DNA from: a virus
DNA length: 64,000 nt
IMG/VR virus record: IMGVR_UViG_3300042892_005063
Span: 43,041 to 107,040 of that record
Reading direction: 5' to 3' (one strand)
Shown: positions 25,125 to 32,761 of the stretch, in pieces
Numbering within the stretch: the first letter of the stretch is position 1
Layout: each line of letters starts with the position of its first letter
Program-made: the position numbers and the translations under genes
Notes under the pieces: generated by a model
Seen by the model: only the letters and a program-made list of their open reading frames with translations
Database searches by the model: none
What the model was told of the DNA's origin: nothing

Positions 25125-25144
25125 GGGCGGGGAAACCCGCCCTT
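25125..25144 (+). terminator. Hairpin terminator
   Basis: GGGCGGG-GAAA-CCCGCCC followed by TT. Confidence 0.6.
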
Positions 25145-25150
25145 CATCCC

Positions 25151-25522
25151 ATGCAGAGGCCGACGCGCGCGGACGCTATCCGCATCATCCGTGAAATGCT
25201 CTCAACGAGGCGAAACCTTATGGGCGATATGACTGGTGAGCAGGAGACCGCCTTCCTGTTCGCCGACGACTGGACCGTCGTCGCCGACTGCTCGAACCTG
25301 ACGGATTGCCACTGGGCGCATGAAGTCGTGATGACGGTCGCCGAACTTCACCAGACGCTGGGTCATCACAAGTGGTGCGTGGCCAACTGCGAGGAAAACT
25401 GGTCGTCTTATCGACAAAATCTCCGCAGCATGCAGAACAGAAACGTGATTTTTACTTTCCGTTCCCCAAAGGATGCCACGAAGTTCATTCTCCGTTTCTG
25501 TGATCAAGTGGTTCACAATTGA
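25151..25522 (+). CDS. Tail-signature protein
   Basis: 123 residues. Ends VIFTFRSPKDATKFILRFCD plus five residues. Contains three cysteines (ADCSNLTDC and VANCEEN) upstream. Unknown function. Confidence 0.72.
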   Translation: MQRPTRADAIRIIREMLSTRRNLMGDMTGEQETAFLFADDWTVVADCSNLTDCHWAHEVVMTVAELHQTLGHHKWCVANCEENWSSYRQNLRSMQNRNVIFTFRSPKDATKFILRFCDQVVHN

Positions 25523-25524
25523 TT

Positions 25525-25554
25525 TTGATTCCAGAGTAATGAAACAACTACTAT
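25525..25554 (+). promoter_or_regulatory. Early promoter; predicts a leaderless RNA
   Basis: TTGATT (25525-25530), 18-nt spacer, TACTAT (25549-25554); ATG at 25561 is seven bases after the -10. Confidence 0.55.
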
Positions 25555-25560
25555 GGAGTC

Positions 25561-25950
25561 ATGAAACCTCACTTCCCTTGGATGCTCGAATGGACCGCCG
25601 ACGACGTCGAGTGGGGGTTCTTGTCTGAGTGCAAGACCTTCGATTCCGCCTACGTCTTCGTGGACGCCATGACGTTCAAGATTCCAGTGGGGCTCTCACC
25701 TGTTCACGCCGAGGCTATCGGAATGGATGAACCCCTGCTGGCTTGTTACGCCAAGCCCGAGGACGACGACTACGATGTTCTGGTTTGGTGCGCGGACAAC
25801 TGCCGTGGACGGTGGGGCGCGGTCGGCGAAGAGCAATGGGTTTCAATCACCCGTGGCGAGTTCGCCCTCATTGTGAAGTTCGAAGATCAAAAGGACGCCG
25901 CGCTCTTCCGGCTCTCCTTCAAAAACGCCGAAGAGTTCGAGACCGCCTGA
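25561..25950 (+). CDS. Tail-signature protein preceding DNA polymerase
   Basis: 129 residues. Signature FALIVKFEDQKDAALFRLSF near the end, with ten extra residues. Overlaps the polymerase start as TGATG, so the two are co-translated. Confidence 0.75.
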   Translation: MKPHFPWMLEWTADDVEWGFLSECKTFDSAYVFVDAMTFKIPVGLSPVHAEAIGMDEPLLACYAKPEDDDYDVLVWCADNCRGRWGAVGEEQWVSITRGEFALIVKFEDQKDAALFRLSFKNAEEFETA

Positions 25951-27644
25951 TGTCTTATGTCGATGCAATGTATGACCGCGCCAAGGACATCATCCACGTT
26001 GTGGAGCGCGTCAATGGTGAGCGAATCTATCGCGAGGACCGGGTAGAACACGTCTTCTACTACGGCCACCCGATGGGGACCCACAAGTCGATTTTCGGCG
26101 ACCCCTGCAAGCGATTCGCCATTCAGGATGGTCGCAAGTTCCGCAGCGAGGTCTTCAAGAAAAAGAAAGCCGGGGTCGAAATCTTCGAATCCGACATCCG
26201 CCCAGAGTTCCGCTATCTGGCCGATCACTACATGGGGGCCGAGACCCCTATCCTCAATGTCGGCTTCTTCGACATCGAGGCCGACTTCGATCTCGAACGC
26301 GGCTTCGCTCCGACCGATGACCCGTTCAACGCCGTGACGGCGATCACGCTGCACATTTCCAGCATGGACCGTCTCTTCACCCTGGCCCTCATCCCCCCGA
26401 CCATGACGCTCGAAGAGGGCATCGCCATCGGGGAGAAGTTCGAAGACACGATGATCTTCGACGATGAAGCGGAGATGCTGAGCAGTTTCCTCTACCTGAT
26501 CGAAGACGTCGATGTCCTCTCGGGCTGGAACTCCGAAGGCTACGATATCCCCTACTTGGTCAACCGGGTGAAGCGTCTGCTCGGCAACGAGGCGTCAAAG
26601 CGTTTCTGCCTCTGGGACCAGTTCCCCCGCACGCGCGAGTACCTGAAGTTCGGCAAGGCCTTCAACACCTACGATCTCGTGGGCCGAGTTCACCTCGACT
26701 ATCTGCTCCTCTATCAGAAGCACAACCCGCAACAGCTTCACAGCTACCGGCTCGACTACGTGGCTGAGATTGAAGTCGGGGACAACAAGGTCCCCTACGA
26801 GGGAACCCTCGACGATCTCTACAAGAAAGATTTCGAGAAGTTCATCGACTATAACCGCCAGGACGTCGCCCTGCTGGTCAAGATTGACGCGAAGCGGAAG
26901 TTCATCGAGCTAGCCAACCAGATCGCGCACTCAAACTGCGTGTTGCTGAAGACCACGATGGGCTCGGTGGCTCTGGTCGAGCAGGCGATCATCAACGAGA
27001 TGCACAATCTGGGCTTCGTCGTGCCAGACCGGGTTCGCGAAGAAAAGCAGGAAAGCCTGCGACCAAAGCTGGCTCCGGCCGAAGACGATGATGAAGACGA
27101 GGATGAAGACGATGAGCGCACGCCCGTCGTCGGTGCCTACGTGGCCAAACCCAAGACGGGCATCCACCGAGAAGTCGCCTGCGTGGACATCAACTCCCTG
27201 TATCCGTCGTGCATCCGCGCGCTCAACATGTCGCCCGAAACCATCTTCGGACAGGTGCGCCCAGATGAGACCATGGCACTCGTTCATGAGCGTATTGCGG
27301 CCGGGGTTCCGAGAGCAGAAGCATGGGAGGGGTTGTTCTGCACCCTGGAAGTTTCCCATATGATGGACCGGGATGACGCCCAACTCACGGTGGATTTCGA
27401 GGACGGGTCAACGGTTGTGATGACTGGGTCGCAACTTTACGATCTGGTATACGACCCCGCCTCTAGCCTGTGCATAACTGCAAACGGAACGCTTTTCCGA
27501 ACCGACAAAGAAGGCATCATTCCCCAGCTTTTGGCGCAATGGTATTCGGAGCGTCAGAGCATGCAGGCGAAGGAAGCTGCTTTCAAAATTGCAGCCGGTG
27601 GCGTCGAGATTGATGACGAACTTGCTGTTTTGCTGGCCAACTAA
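25950..27644 (+). CDS. B-family DNA polymerase, N-terminal part only (gp43-like, split)
   Basis: 564 residues, T4 gp43 type. Exonuclease motifs are intact: ExoI FDIEAD (~106), ExoII NSEGYD (~192), ExoIII YNRQD (~301). Palm motif A DINSLYPS lies at ~412. An acidic insert (EDDDEDEDEDDE) precedes motif A. The frame ends after DKEGIIPQLL and a finger helix, before motif B (K-x3-NSxYG) and motif C (DTDS); neither occurs elsewhere in the window. gp43 is normally ~900 residues. Split gp43 genes are known in some T4-like phages, with separate subunits assembling, so this is probably a functional N-part whose partner lies outside the window. Confidence 0.9.
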   Translation: MSYVDAMYDRAKDIIHVVERVNGERIYREDRVEHVFYYGHPMGTHKSIFGDPCKRFAIQDGRKFRSEVFKKKKAGVEIFESDIRPEFRYLADHYMGAETPILNVGFFDIEADFDLERGFAPTDDPFNAVTAITLHISSMDRLFTLALIPPTMTLEEGIAIGEKFEDTMIFDDEAEMLSSFLYLIEDVDVLSGWNSEGYDIPYLVNRVKRLLGNEASKRFCLWDQFPRTREYLKFGKAFNTYDLVGRVHLDYLLLYQKHNPQQLHSYRLDYVAEIEVGDNKVPYEGTLDDLYKKDFEKFIDYNRQDVALLVKIDAKRKFIELANQIAHSNCVLLKTTMGSVALVEQAIINEMHNLGFVVPDRVREEKQESLRPKLAPAEDDDEDEDEDDERTPVVGAYVAKPKTGIHREVACVDINSLYPSCIRALNMSPETIFGQVRPDETMALVHERIAAGVPRAEAWEGLFCTLEVSHMMDRDDAQLTVDFEDGSTVVMTGSQLYDLVYDPASSLCITANGTLFRTDKEGIIPQLLAQWYSERQSMQAKEAAFKIAAGGVEIDDELAVLLAN

Positions 27645-27751
27645 GCTGAAAAAACACCGCGAGATGAAAAAAAATGTGAATGATTTTCTCGGGATACCAG
27701 TTTTTCCACTACTGCGAAGATCGCCGCAGATGGTCAACGGGATAAATCAGT

Positions 27752-27916
27752 ATGATGTCTCCTACAACCATTGAAATCATTAAGCTATTTGTCCAAGTTT
27801 GGTTGGGTGGTGCGGCCTTGATGTGGGCCTTCCAGTTCTTCTCTAACAAGGAACCAGACACATTCGACGTGGCATTGTGGCCTATAAAATGGCTCTATGA
27901 TCTGCTCTTCAAGTAA
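27752..27916 (+). CDS. Small membrane-associated protein
   Basis: 54 residues from ATGATG at 27752. A hydrophobic stretch (IIKLFVQVWLGGAALMWAFQ) followed by DTFDVALWPIKWLYDLLFK. Probably a single-span or surface-bound peptide. It lies between the polymerase half and the MucR-like gene; start context is modest. Confidence 0.6.
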   Translation: MMSPTTIEIIKLFVQVWLGGAALMWAFQFFSNKEPDTFDVALWPIKWLYDLLFK

Positions 27917-27923
27917 AAAGTAG

Positions 27924-27951
27924 TTGACGACGTCTTCAGTCTGACTATCTT
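27924..27951 (+). promoter_or_regulatory. Promoter for the MucR-like gene
   Basis: TTGACG (27924-27929), 16-nt spacer, TATCTT (27946-27951). Confidence 0.6.
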
Positions 27952-27988
27952 CTCCCAACATGCTCATTAGGGAGCACGGAGAAGACTG

Positions 27989-28624
27989 ATGACTGACACC
28001 ACTGCCCCCTCGGGCGAAACCACGAACACCCACATCGGCCTCGTCGCCGACATCGTCGCCGCCTATGTTTCGAACAACATCGTGCAGGCGTCGGACCTGG
28101 GCACCCTGATCTCGAACGTCGATCAGGCCATGCGCGCCATCGTCGGCGGCACGACCGAGGTCGAGCCCGCCGCCCCCGCCGAACCGGCCGTGCCGATTCG
28201 CAAGTCGATCACCCCCGACTTCCTGATCTGCCTCAACGACGGGCGCAAGTTCAAGTCGCTGAAGCGGCACCTGCGCACCAAATACAACATGAGCCCGGAA
28301 GACTATCGGGCCCAGTGGGGTCTGCCGCGCGACTACCCGATGGTCGCCCCGAACTACGCGCAGGCTCGTTCGGAACTCGCCAAGTCGATGGGCCTCGGCC
28401 GCAAGGCTGGTGAAACCGGCGCCGCCCACTCGGAACGCACCAAGACCGCTCCGAAGGCTTCGGCTCCGAAGGCCGCCGCCGTGAAGGCTCCGAAGGCCGC
28501 CAAGGCTCCGAAAGCCGCCGCGCCGAAGAAGACCGCCTCGAAGGCCGCTCGCCCGGCCAAGACGGTGGAACGCGAGTCCACCCAGGCCGCCGCTGATCTG
28601 GCCGCCCCGGTTTCCGCCGAATAA
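27989..28624 (+). CDS. MucR/Ros-family regulator with a histone-like tail
   Basis: 211 residues. Residues ~14-55 match the MucR N-terminal oligomerisation region; residues 69-140 match its DNA-binding core: SITPDFLICLNDGRKFKSLK with C81 and H94 ligands, then WGLPRDYPMVAPNYA, nearly as in cellular MucR. Residues ~150-200 are a Lys/Ala/Pro repeat tail (KAPKAAKAPKAAAPKK) absent from usual MucR. MucR proteins are H-NS-like silencers of A+T-rich DNA in alphaproteobacteria, so the phage copy may compete with or replace the host protein. Own promoter and terminator, so highly expressed alone is plausible. Confidence 0.9.
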   Translation: MTDTTAPSGETTNTHIGLVADIVAAYVSNNIVQASDLGTLISNVDQAMRAIVGGTTEVEPAAPAEPAVPIRKSITPDFLICLNDGRKFKSLKRHLRTKYNMSPEDYRAQWGLPRDYPMVAPNYAQARSELAKSMGLGRKAGETGAAHSERTKTAPKASAPKAAAVKAPKAAKAPKAAAPKKTASKAARPAKTVERESTQAAADLAAPVSAE

Positions 28625-28650
28625 TCCATCGGCGGATTTGAGATGAATGA

Positions 28651-28680
28651 CCCCGCTCGGGAAACCGGGCGGGGTTTTTC
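28651..28680 (+). terminator. Rho-independent terminator
   Basis: CCCCGCTCGG-GAAA-CCGGGCGGGG followed by TTTTT. Confidence 0.85.
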
Positions 28681-28697
28681 TTAGGTGAACCAAAATA

Positions 28698-28727
28698 TTG
28701 CGAGGTCATTCCCGGACAGGGTATTGT
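28698..28727 (+). promoter_or_regulatory. Early promoter; predicts a leaderless RNA
   Basis: TTGCGA (28698-28703), 18-nt spacer, TATTGT (28722-28727); the ATG at 28734 is seven bases after the -10. Confidence 0.5.
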
Positions 28728-28733
28728 CTGTGA

Positions 28734-29348
28734 ATGAGTTCAACCCGTAAAAAGAAGATCGTTGAAGAAGTAGAACAGGGCGTAGTCCGGTTCGCCCTGC
28801 GTGACCCCAACACGGGTCTCTATTGGGATTGCCAGTTCCCCAAGGTTTCACGGAACCGCCGTTTCTACTGGGAGAGCCGCTCTCCACCCCCGGTGCTGGA
28901 ACCGGTATTTCAGGCCCAGCCCACCTATCATGCTCGCCGCAACTTTCTGTCCACGATCTACACCAAGTATGAGATCGAGAGACGCTGTCGGGCCGAGGGG
29001 CTGTCCGAGTTGCCCAAGCTCGAAATGGTCGAACTCCGCGCCGTCTTCACAGTGGCCACGACATCCGAAATCGAGATCGACGACAACATCATTCAGGCCG
29101 AGCGCATCAAACGCATCCACGGCACCGTGGTGGGAGATGCGGCCAACATCCTGGTTCAGCGGGGCGAGCGGTTGGCCGATTTCGAGTATGCGATCAAGCG
29201 CAAGGGCTCGACCTTCCTCCTCCTTCAGGAAAGCATGCCAGAGGCTCGAAACGCCAACATGGTGACCTTCCTCAAGAGCGAGAAGGATTTGTTCCAGGCC
29301 AAGTTGCTCATCTCGGAAAGCATCACCAAGGTCTACAAGCTCAGATAG
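28734..29348 (+). CDS. Unknown protein, tail-signature-like end
   Basis: 204 residues. Basic N-terminus, Pro/Arg-rich segment near 40-65, then a long alpha/beta region; near the end MVTFLKSEKDLFQAKLLISE resembles the tail signature. No enzyme motif recognised. Confidence 0.75.
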   Translation: MSSTRKKKIVEEVEQGVVRFALRDPNTGLYWDCQFPKVSRNRRFYWESRSPPPVLEPVFQAQPTYHARRNFLSTIYTKYEIERRCRAEGLSELPKLEMVELRAVFTVATTSEIEIDDNIIQAERIKRIHGTVVGDAANILVQRGERLADFEYAIKRKGSTFLLLQESMPEARNANMVTFLKSEKDLFQAKLLISESITKVYKLR

Positions 29349-29405
29349 CGGTTGCCTTGTAGGCATGATGTGATAAAAGCGGTCCACCAAAAAAAGGAAA
29401 CTGAC

Positions 29406-29861
29406 ATGACTGCCCTGATCGAGAAGATCAAGTCCGACCAACTCCAGGCCCGCAAAGATCGCAACCCGGTCGCGACCGCAGTGCTGACCACCCTCATCGG
29501 TGAAGTCAGCAAGGTGGGCCCGGATGGCAATCGCGAGGTCACGGACGCCAAGGTGGTCAAGACCCTGAAGTCGTTCATCGGCAACATCGACCTCAGCCTC
29601 GTCGGAGACCCCGGAGAAGGCATCAAGCCCCTGCCTGAGACTGAAGTCGATACCCGTACCCGCCTGCAAACCGAGCGGGACCTCCTGGTCGCCTACGTTC
29701 CGCCGCAACTCACCGAGGCCGAACTCCGCGCCGCCATTGCGGGCGTGGCTCCGGGCGAGACCCTGACCATGCGGGACACCGGCCGCATCAAGGGCCTGCT
29801 GGAAGACCTTCACCCCGGCGCCGTGGACGGCAAGATGCTCTCCATGGTCCTCAAGGGCTGA
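29406..29861 (+). CDS. GatB/YqeY domain protein
   Basis: 151 residues. Pattern AVLTTLIGEVSKVGPDGNRE near the start, LLVAYVPPQLTEAELRAAI in the middle and GRIKGLLEDLHPGAVDGKML at the end match the YqeY family, which shares the tail domain of the amidotransferase GatB that contacts tRNA. Free-standing YqeY proteins occur in bacteria and some phages; a tRNA-related role is plausible and fits this phage's translation theme. Confidence 0.88.
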   Translation: MTALIEKIKSDQLQARKDRNPVATAVLTTLIGEVSKVGPDGNREVTDAKVVKTLKSFIGNIDLSLVGDPGEGIKPLPETEVDTRTRLQTERDLLVAYVPPQLTEAELRAAIAGVAPGETLTMRDTGRIKGLLEDLHPGAVDGKMLSMVLKG

Positions 29862-30076
29862 TGGCCAAGAAAACGGCCAAGATCGACGTCGCGATGTGCG
29901 AGCGCGTTGCTGGGTCAACCGGCATGCTCGCCATCGTGGCTGGTCTTCGACAGATGAAAGAGTGGGCGGCCCTTCACGACCGGACTTTCAAATACGGAGC
30001 CCGCTCGATGAGGTTCACATTTGCGAGTTCGGAAACCGCCGATTCATTTCGCGCCACGTTCGGAGAGGCCGAATGA
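29861..30076 (+). CDS. Small tail-signature protein
   Basis: 71 residues, TGATG overlap with the upstream gene. Ends SMRFTFASSETADSFRATFG plus two residues. Confidence 0.72.
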   Translation: MAKKTAKIDVAMCERVAGSTGMLAIVAGLRQMKEWAALHDRTFKYGARSMRFTFASSETADSFRATFGEAE

Positions 30077-30246
30077 GTCTGTGGCCCTTCAATCTGTCGC
30101 CGAGTTTCTGGACCAACCGGAAGCCCGGCAACGGCAATCGCCGCTACCGGTGCAGTGATAAGACCTGTCCCCACAAGACGACCAAGGGCCAACTCAAGGT
30201 CAACGGCGGCGTCTGTTTCTCCTGCAAGAGCCCGATAACGCGATGA
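30073..30246 (+). CDS. Small zinc-finger-like protein
   Basis: 57 residues. Cysteines CSDKTC and CFSC, about 20 residues apart, suggest a zinc ribbon; the rest is basic (RKPGNGNRRYR). ATGA overlaps on both sides link it to CoaE translation. Confidence 0.7.
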   Translation: MSLWPFNLSPSFWTNRKPGNGNRRYRCSDKTCPHKTTKGQLKVNGGVCFSCKSPITR

Positions 30247-30854
30247 TCATACTGGGCATGACTGGCGGCATCGGGGTCGGGAAATCGACCATCACTGCCG
30301 TGTTCCGCGCGACGAACATTCCGGTCCTCGACATGGATGCGGTCGTCCACGCCAGCTACGCTTCTGGCGCACACGGCGCGAAAGTGATCAAGCGACTCTT
30401 TCCATCGGCCATGAACGATGACGGGTCGGTCAACCGGACCAAGCTGTCCGAGATCGTCATGAATGACCCCAAGAACCTCGACGCTATCGAGGAAGGTATG
30501 TCCCCGATGATGGCCCTGAAGATGGGTGAGTTCGTCGGCACGCAGTCCCGTCTTCGCGCCCCCTTGGTCGTTATCGACGCCCCGACCCTGCTCGAAATGG
30601 GCTACAACCATTTCATGAGCCGCGTCCTGGTCGTGACGTGTGACCCCGAGGAACAGCGCAGGCGCGTCATGGCCCGCCCCGGCATGACGGAGGAAAAGTT
30701 TGCCTTCATAAACTCAAGGCAAATGCCCGAGGTCGAAAAGCTCAAACACGCCAACCACGTTATCGACACCACGGGTTCCATCCAGGAAACTGTTGAAAAA
30801 GCCGAACGTCTTCTTGTAGAACTGGCCCTTCTCGACGGAGTAGTAGAGGGGTGA
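30243..30854 (+). CDS. coaE: Dephospho-CoA kinase CoaE
   Basis: 203 residues, same length as bacterial CoaE. P-loop MTGGIGVGKS (6-15), LDMDAVV (~29-35, the DAD-like substrate aspartate), a lid region and VLVVTCDPEEQRRRVMAR, with a C-terminal HVIDTTGSIQETV strand typical of CoaE. Catalyses phosphorylation of dephospho-CoA to CoA. Phage dNMP kinases share the fold, but the GGIGVGKS and HVID-x-G blocks favour CoaE. The preceding enzyme, CoaD, is encoded at 55659. Confidence 0.88.
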   Translation: MIILGMTGGIGVGKSTITAVFRATNIPVLDMDAVVHASYASGAHGAKVIKRLFPSAMNDDGSVNRTKLSEIVMNDPKNLDAIEEGMSPMMALKMGEFVGTQSRLRAPLVVIDAPTLLEMGYNHFMSRVLVVTCDPEEQRRRVMARPGMTEEKFAFINSRQMPEVEKLKHANHVIDTTGSIQETVEKAERLLVELALLDGVVEG

Positions 30855-30860
30855 TTTTTT

Positions 30861-30888
30861 ACTTGACGAGTAATACTTTCCTGTTACC
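30861..30888 (+). promoter_or_regulatory. Early promoter
   Basis: TTGACG (30861-30866), 16-nt spacer, TACCCT (30883-30888), before an AGGAGG site and the 30909 start. Confidence 0.55.
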
Positions 30889-30908
30889 CTAAGAGCAGGA
30901 GGAAGATC

Positions 30909-31160
30909 ATGTCTCGCCAAGAAAACGCCGAAATCGCCATCGCAGACGTTATGCTGATGCGCGTGGGTGTTGCTCTCGACGAGATCGATTACAGCTTGAT
31001 GGCCGGGTATGTGGCCAGCCTGCCCTGTGATCGATATTCGGCCGAGGCGCCGACGTTCTTCCGTTCCTATCTGGAAACCGCGACGTGCGCCCGCCCCGAC
31101 ATCGAGCATTACGATGCCCTTGTCTCCCGCGTGGCCACCGCCTTGGGGAACGTTTACTGA
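30909..31160 (+). CDS. Unknown helical protein
   Basis: 83 residues, helical throughout, with YSLMAGYVASLPCDRYSAEA in the middle. First of a run of overlapping small genes reaching 32758. Confidence 0.75.
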   Translation: MSRQENAEIAIADVMLMRVGVALDEIDYSLMAGYVASLPCDRYSAEAPTFFRSYLETATCARPDIEHYDALVSRVATALGNVY

Positions 31161-31555
31161 TGACCGATGCTGCTCCCGCCGACACCCGTGTCGTTCTGTC
31201 CTTCCCGCTCGGCGAACCCGAAGCGATGACCCTGACCGGCGAAAGCGTCCGTCTGATCAAGACGCTGGAAGACCTCGATATGGCCTCCATTCTGAAAAAG
31301 GCCGATCTCCGCCCCTGCACGCGATACGAGGTCGTGATCAGCGTCAAGATGGAGCGCACCACCAGCGGCAGCCTGTGCGTGTCCGACACCCCGGTGATCG
31401 AGGCGGTGCTGCGCGGCTCCGGCGCAGGCCGCAAGCTCGCGAGCCTGCTCCAGAGTGAGGAGCATCCCGACAGCAAAATCCACAGGGCATACCGCATCTA
31501 TTCGTTCTTCGAAGACGGCTTCCAGTCCGTCGTGGAGATTCCGGCCAATGTCTGA
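31160..31555 (+). CDS. Unknown protein
   Basis: 131 residues from ATG 31160 (TGATG coupling). Alpha/beta mix with RYEVVISVKMERTTSGSLCV in the centre and an aromatic C-terminus (YRIYSFFEDGFQSVVEI). No motif recognised. Confidence 0.75.
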   Translation: MTDAAPADTRVVLSFPLGEPEAMTLTGESVRLIKTLEDLDMASILKKADLRPCTRYEVVISVKMERTTSGSLCVSDTPVIEAVLRGSGAGRKLASLLQSEEHPDSKIHRAYRIYSFFEDGFQSVVEIPANV

Positions 31556-31694
31556 CGCCATTTTGCTGTCCGCCGCCATGGCCCCGCCCATTGTCCTGAT
31601 TGTGGCCACTTTCTGGGAAATGCGTCCTCGGCTGTCCCCCGCGACGATCACGGCCATGCGCCACGCCGTCGATGAATGGGAGAGAAACCACTGA
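31548..31694 (+). CDS. Small membrane protein
   Basis: 48 residues. One hydrophobic segment (AILLSAAMAPPIVLIVATFW) followed by a short charged tail. Overlaps its neighbour upstream by eight bases. Confidence 0.65.
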   Translation: MSDAILLSAAMAPPIVLIVATFWEMRPRLSPATITAMRHAVDEWERNH

Positions 31695-32011
31695 TGAAAA
31701 ACTCTGACCGCCCCATCCGCATCGCCGCGCACATCGAATGCGTCCTCATGGACGAGAGCCGCGAGGTCGAGTCCCGTAGCGAAGACTACGTCAACAAGAG
31801 CGAAGCCAAGGCCTTCGCCCGTGGCGTCTCCAAGGGGTTGTCCGACGCCGCCTCCATCGTTCGGGTCGAGACCGACAAGGTCACCCGTAGCCCGGCCGCC
31901 CTGTTGGCCGACCGCTGCTTCGAAGCTTCCCTGGCTTGTCCGGGAAGCCCGATCTCGGCTCTGCTGGTTGAGGTCGGCAACTATCTCGATGTCTCGCAGG
32001 CCCGTGGCTAA
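31694..32011 (+). CDS. Unknown protein
   Basis: 105 residues, start ATG 31694 in a TGATG overlap. Strand-rich N-terminus and two helices (SEAKAFARGVSKGLSDA; AALLADRCFEASLA). No family recognised. Confidence 0.73.
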   Translation: MKNSDRPIRIAAHIECVLMDESREVESRSEDYVNKSEAKAFARGVSKGLSDAASIVRVETDKVTRSPAALLADRCFEASLACPGSPISALLVEVGNYLDVSQARG

Positions 32012-32246
32012 GCGAATTCGGCGCATCAAGAACAAGGACGGCCTCTATACGCCGTCAGGTTTGAAAGGTCGCCTGATTGCCGAGGAAGGTATCGGCGTCC
32101 TCTTGGAGGAACTCCGCGAACGCGGATATAGCCATTGGGACGCCCATCAACTAATGTTGGATGTCCTACAAGGACCGTGGGAAACATTCCTCCAAGTTGG
32201 CGACATCATTGCAAAACGAGAACCCCTCTCCGACGACGACGATTGA
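31989..32246 (+). CDS. Unknown basic protein
   Basis: 85 residues from ATG 31989, overlapping the previous gene by 23 bases. Very basic start (RRPVAKRIRRIKNKDG), then a helix-rich body (IGVLLEELRERGYSHWDAHQ). Confidence 0.68.
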   Translation: MSRRPVAKRIRRIKNKDGLYTPSGLKGRLIAEEGIGVLLEELRERGYSHWDAHQLMLDVLQGPWETFLQVGDIIAKREPLSDDDD

Positions 32247-32409
32247 AGACCGCGACTATCTTGTGGCCCGCGACCGCGCCGACCGCGAACTCCGTCTCGA
32301 AGCCTTGACCCTGGCGGTCAAGGTCTGCAACAACGACCCCTACGTGTGCATTCAGATCGCCGCCGACTTCGAGAACTATCTGAGGAACGGACTACAAGAT
32401 GGCGTATGA
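32161..32409 (+). CDS. Unknown helical protein, start uncertain
   Basis: Open for 82 residues from ATG 32161, but the first ~27 codons lie inside the upstream gene and read as low complexity. The credible body starts at EDRDYLVARDRADRELRLEA. An ATT at 32242 that overlaps the upstream stop (ATTGA) would give a 55-residue protein and match the coupling style here; ATT starts are rare. Confidence 0.6.
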   Translation: MSYKDRGKHSSKLATSLQNENPSPTTTIEDRDYLVARDRADRELRLEALTLAVKVCNNDPYVCIQIAADFENYLRNGLQDGV

Positions 32410-32758
32410 AGGCGACCACAGAGAGCCCGTCTACCTGACTTTCGGGGCTCTCGACCGCTTCCCAAGCGATTGCCCGTTCAGGAGAGATCGCCAGCCCCGC
32501 CGTGAGACCATGTCTGCTGAGGCCACCGCGATGGGCTGGGAAACATGCTGCCTGATTCCTCTTCCCGATACGCTGAACATGACGAGCATGAAAAGCAGTC
32601 TTCGTCGTCTCTACGGCCTTCGGGACGAGATTGACTCCTATAAGGAGGGCAACACGACGTGGCTGCTGAACAACAAATATCGAATAGAACTCGGTGGCCA
32701 TTGGGCCGTGCTGGGCCTCACAGATAGTGACGCCGTGAAATTGAAAATGTTATGGTAG
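32399..32758 (+). CDS. Tail-signature protein
   Basis: 119 residues. The end HWAVLGLTDSDAVKLKMLW is the clearest W-type form of the signature. Upstream ~100 residues include a basic patch and a helix. Unknown function; directly precedes pyrB. Confidence 0.75.
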   Translation: MAYEGDHREPVYLTFGALDRFPSDCPFRRDRQPRRETMSAEATAMGWETCCLIPLPDTLNMTSMKSSLRRLYGLRDEIDSYKEGNTTWLLNNKYRIELGGHWAVLGLTDSDAVKLKMLW

Positions 32759-32761
32759 AGC

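Noticed and set aside
27600-27760. Intein or intron splitting the DNA polymerase
   Set aside because: No N-terminal intein Cys block, no intron core and no nuclease gene at the break; the C-terminal half is not downstream in the window.
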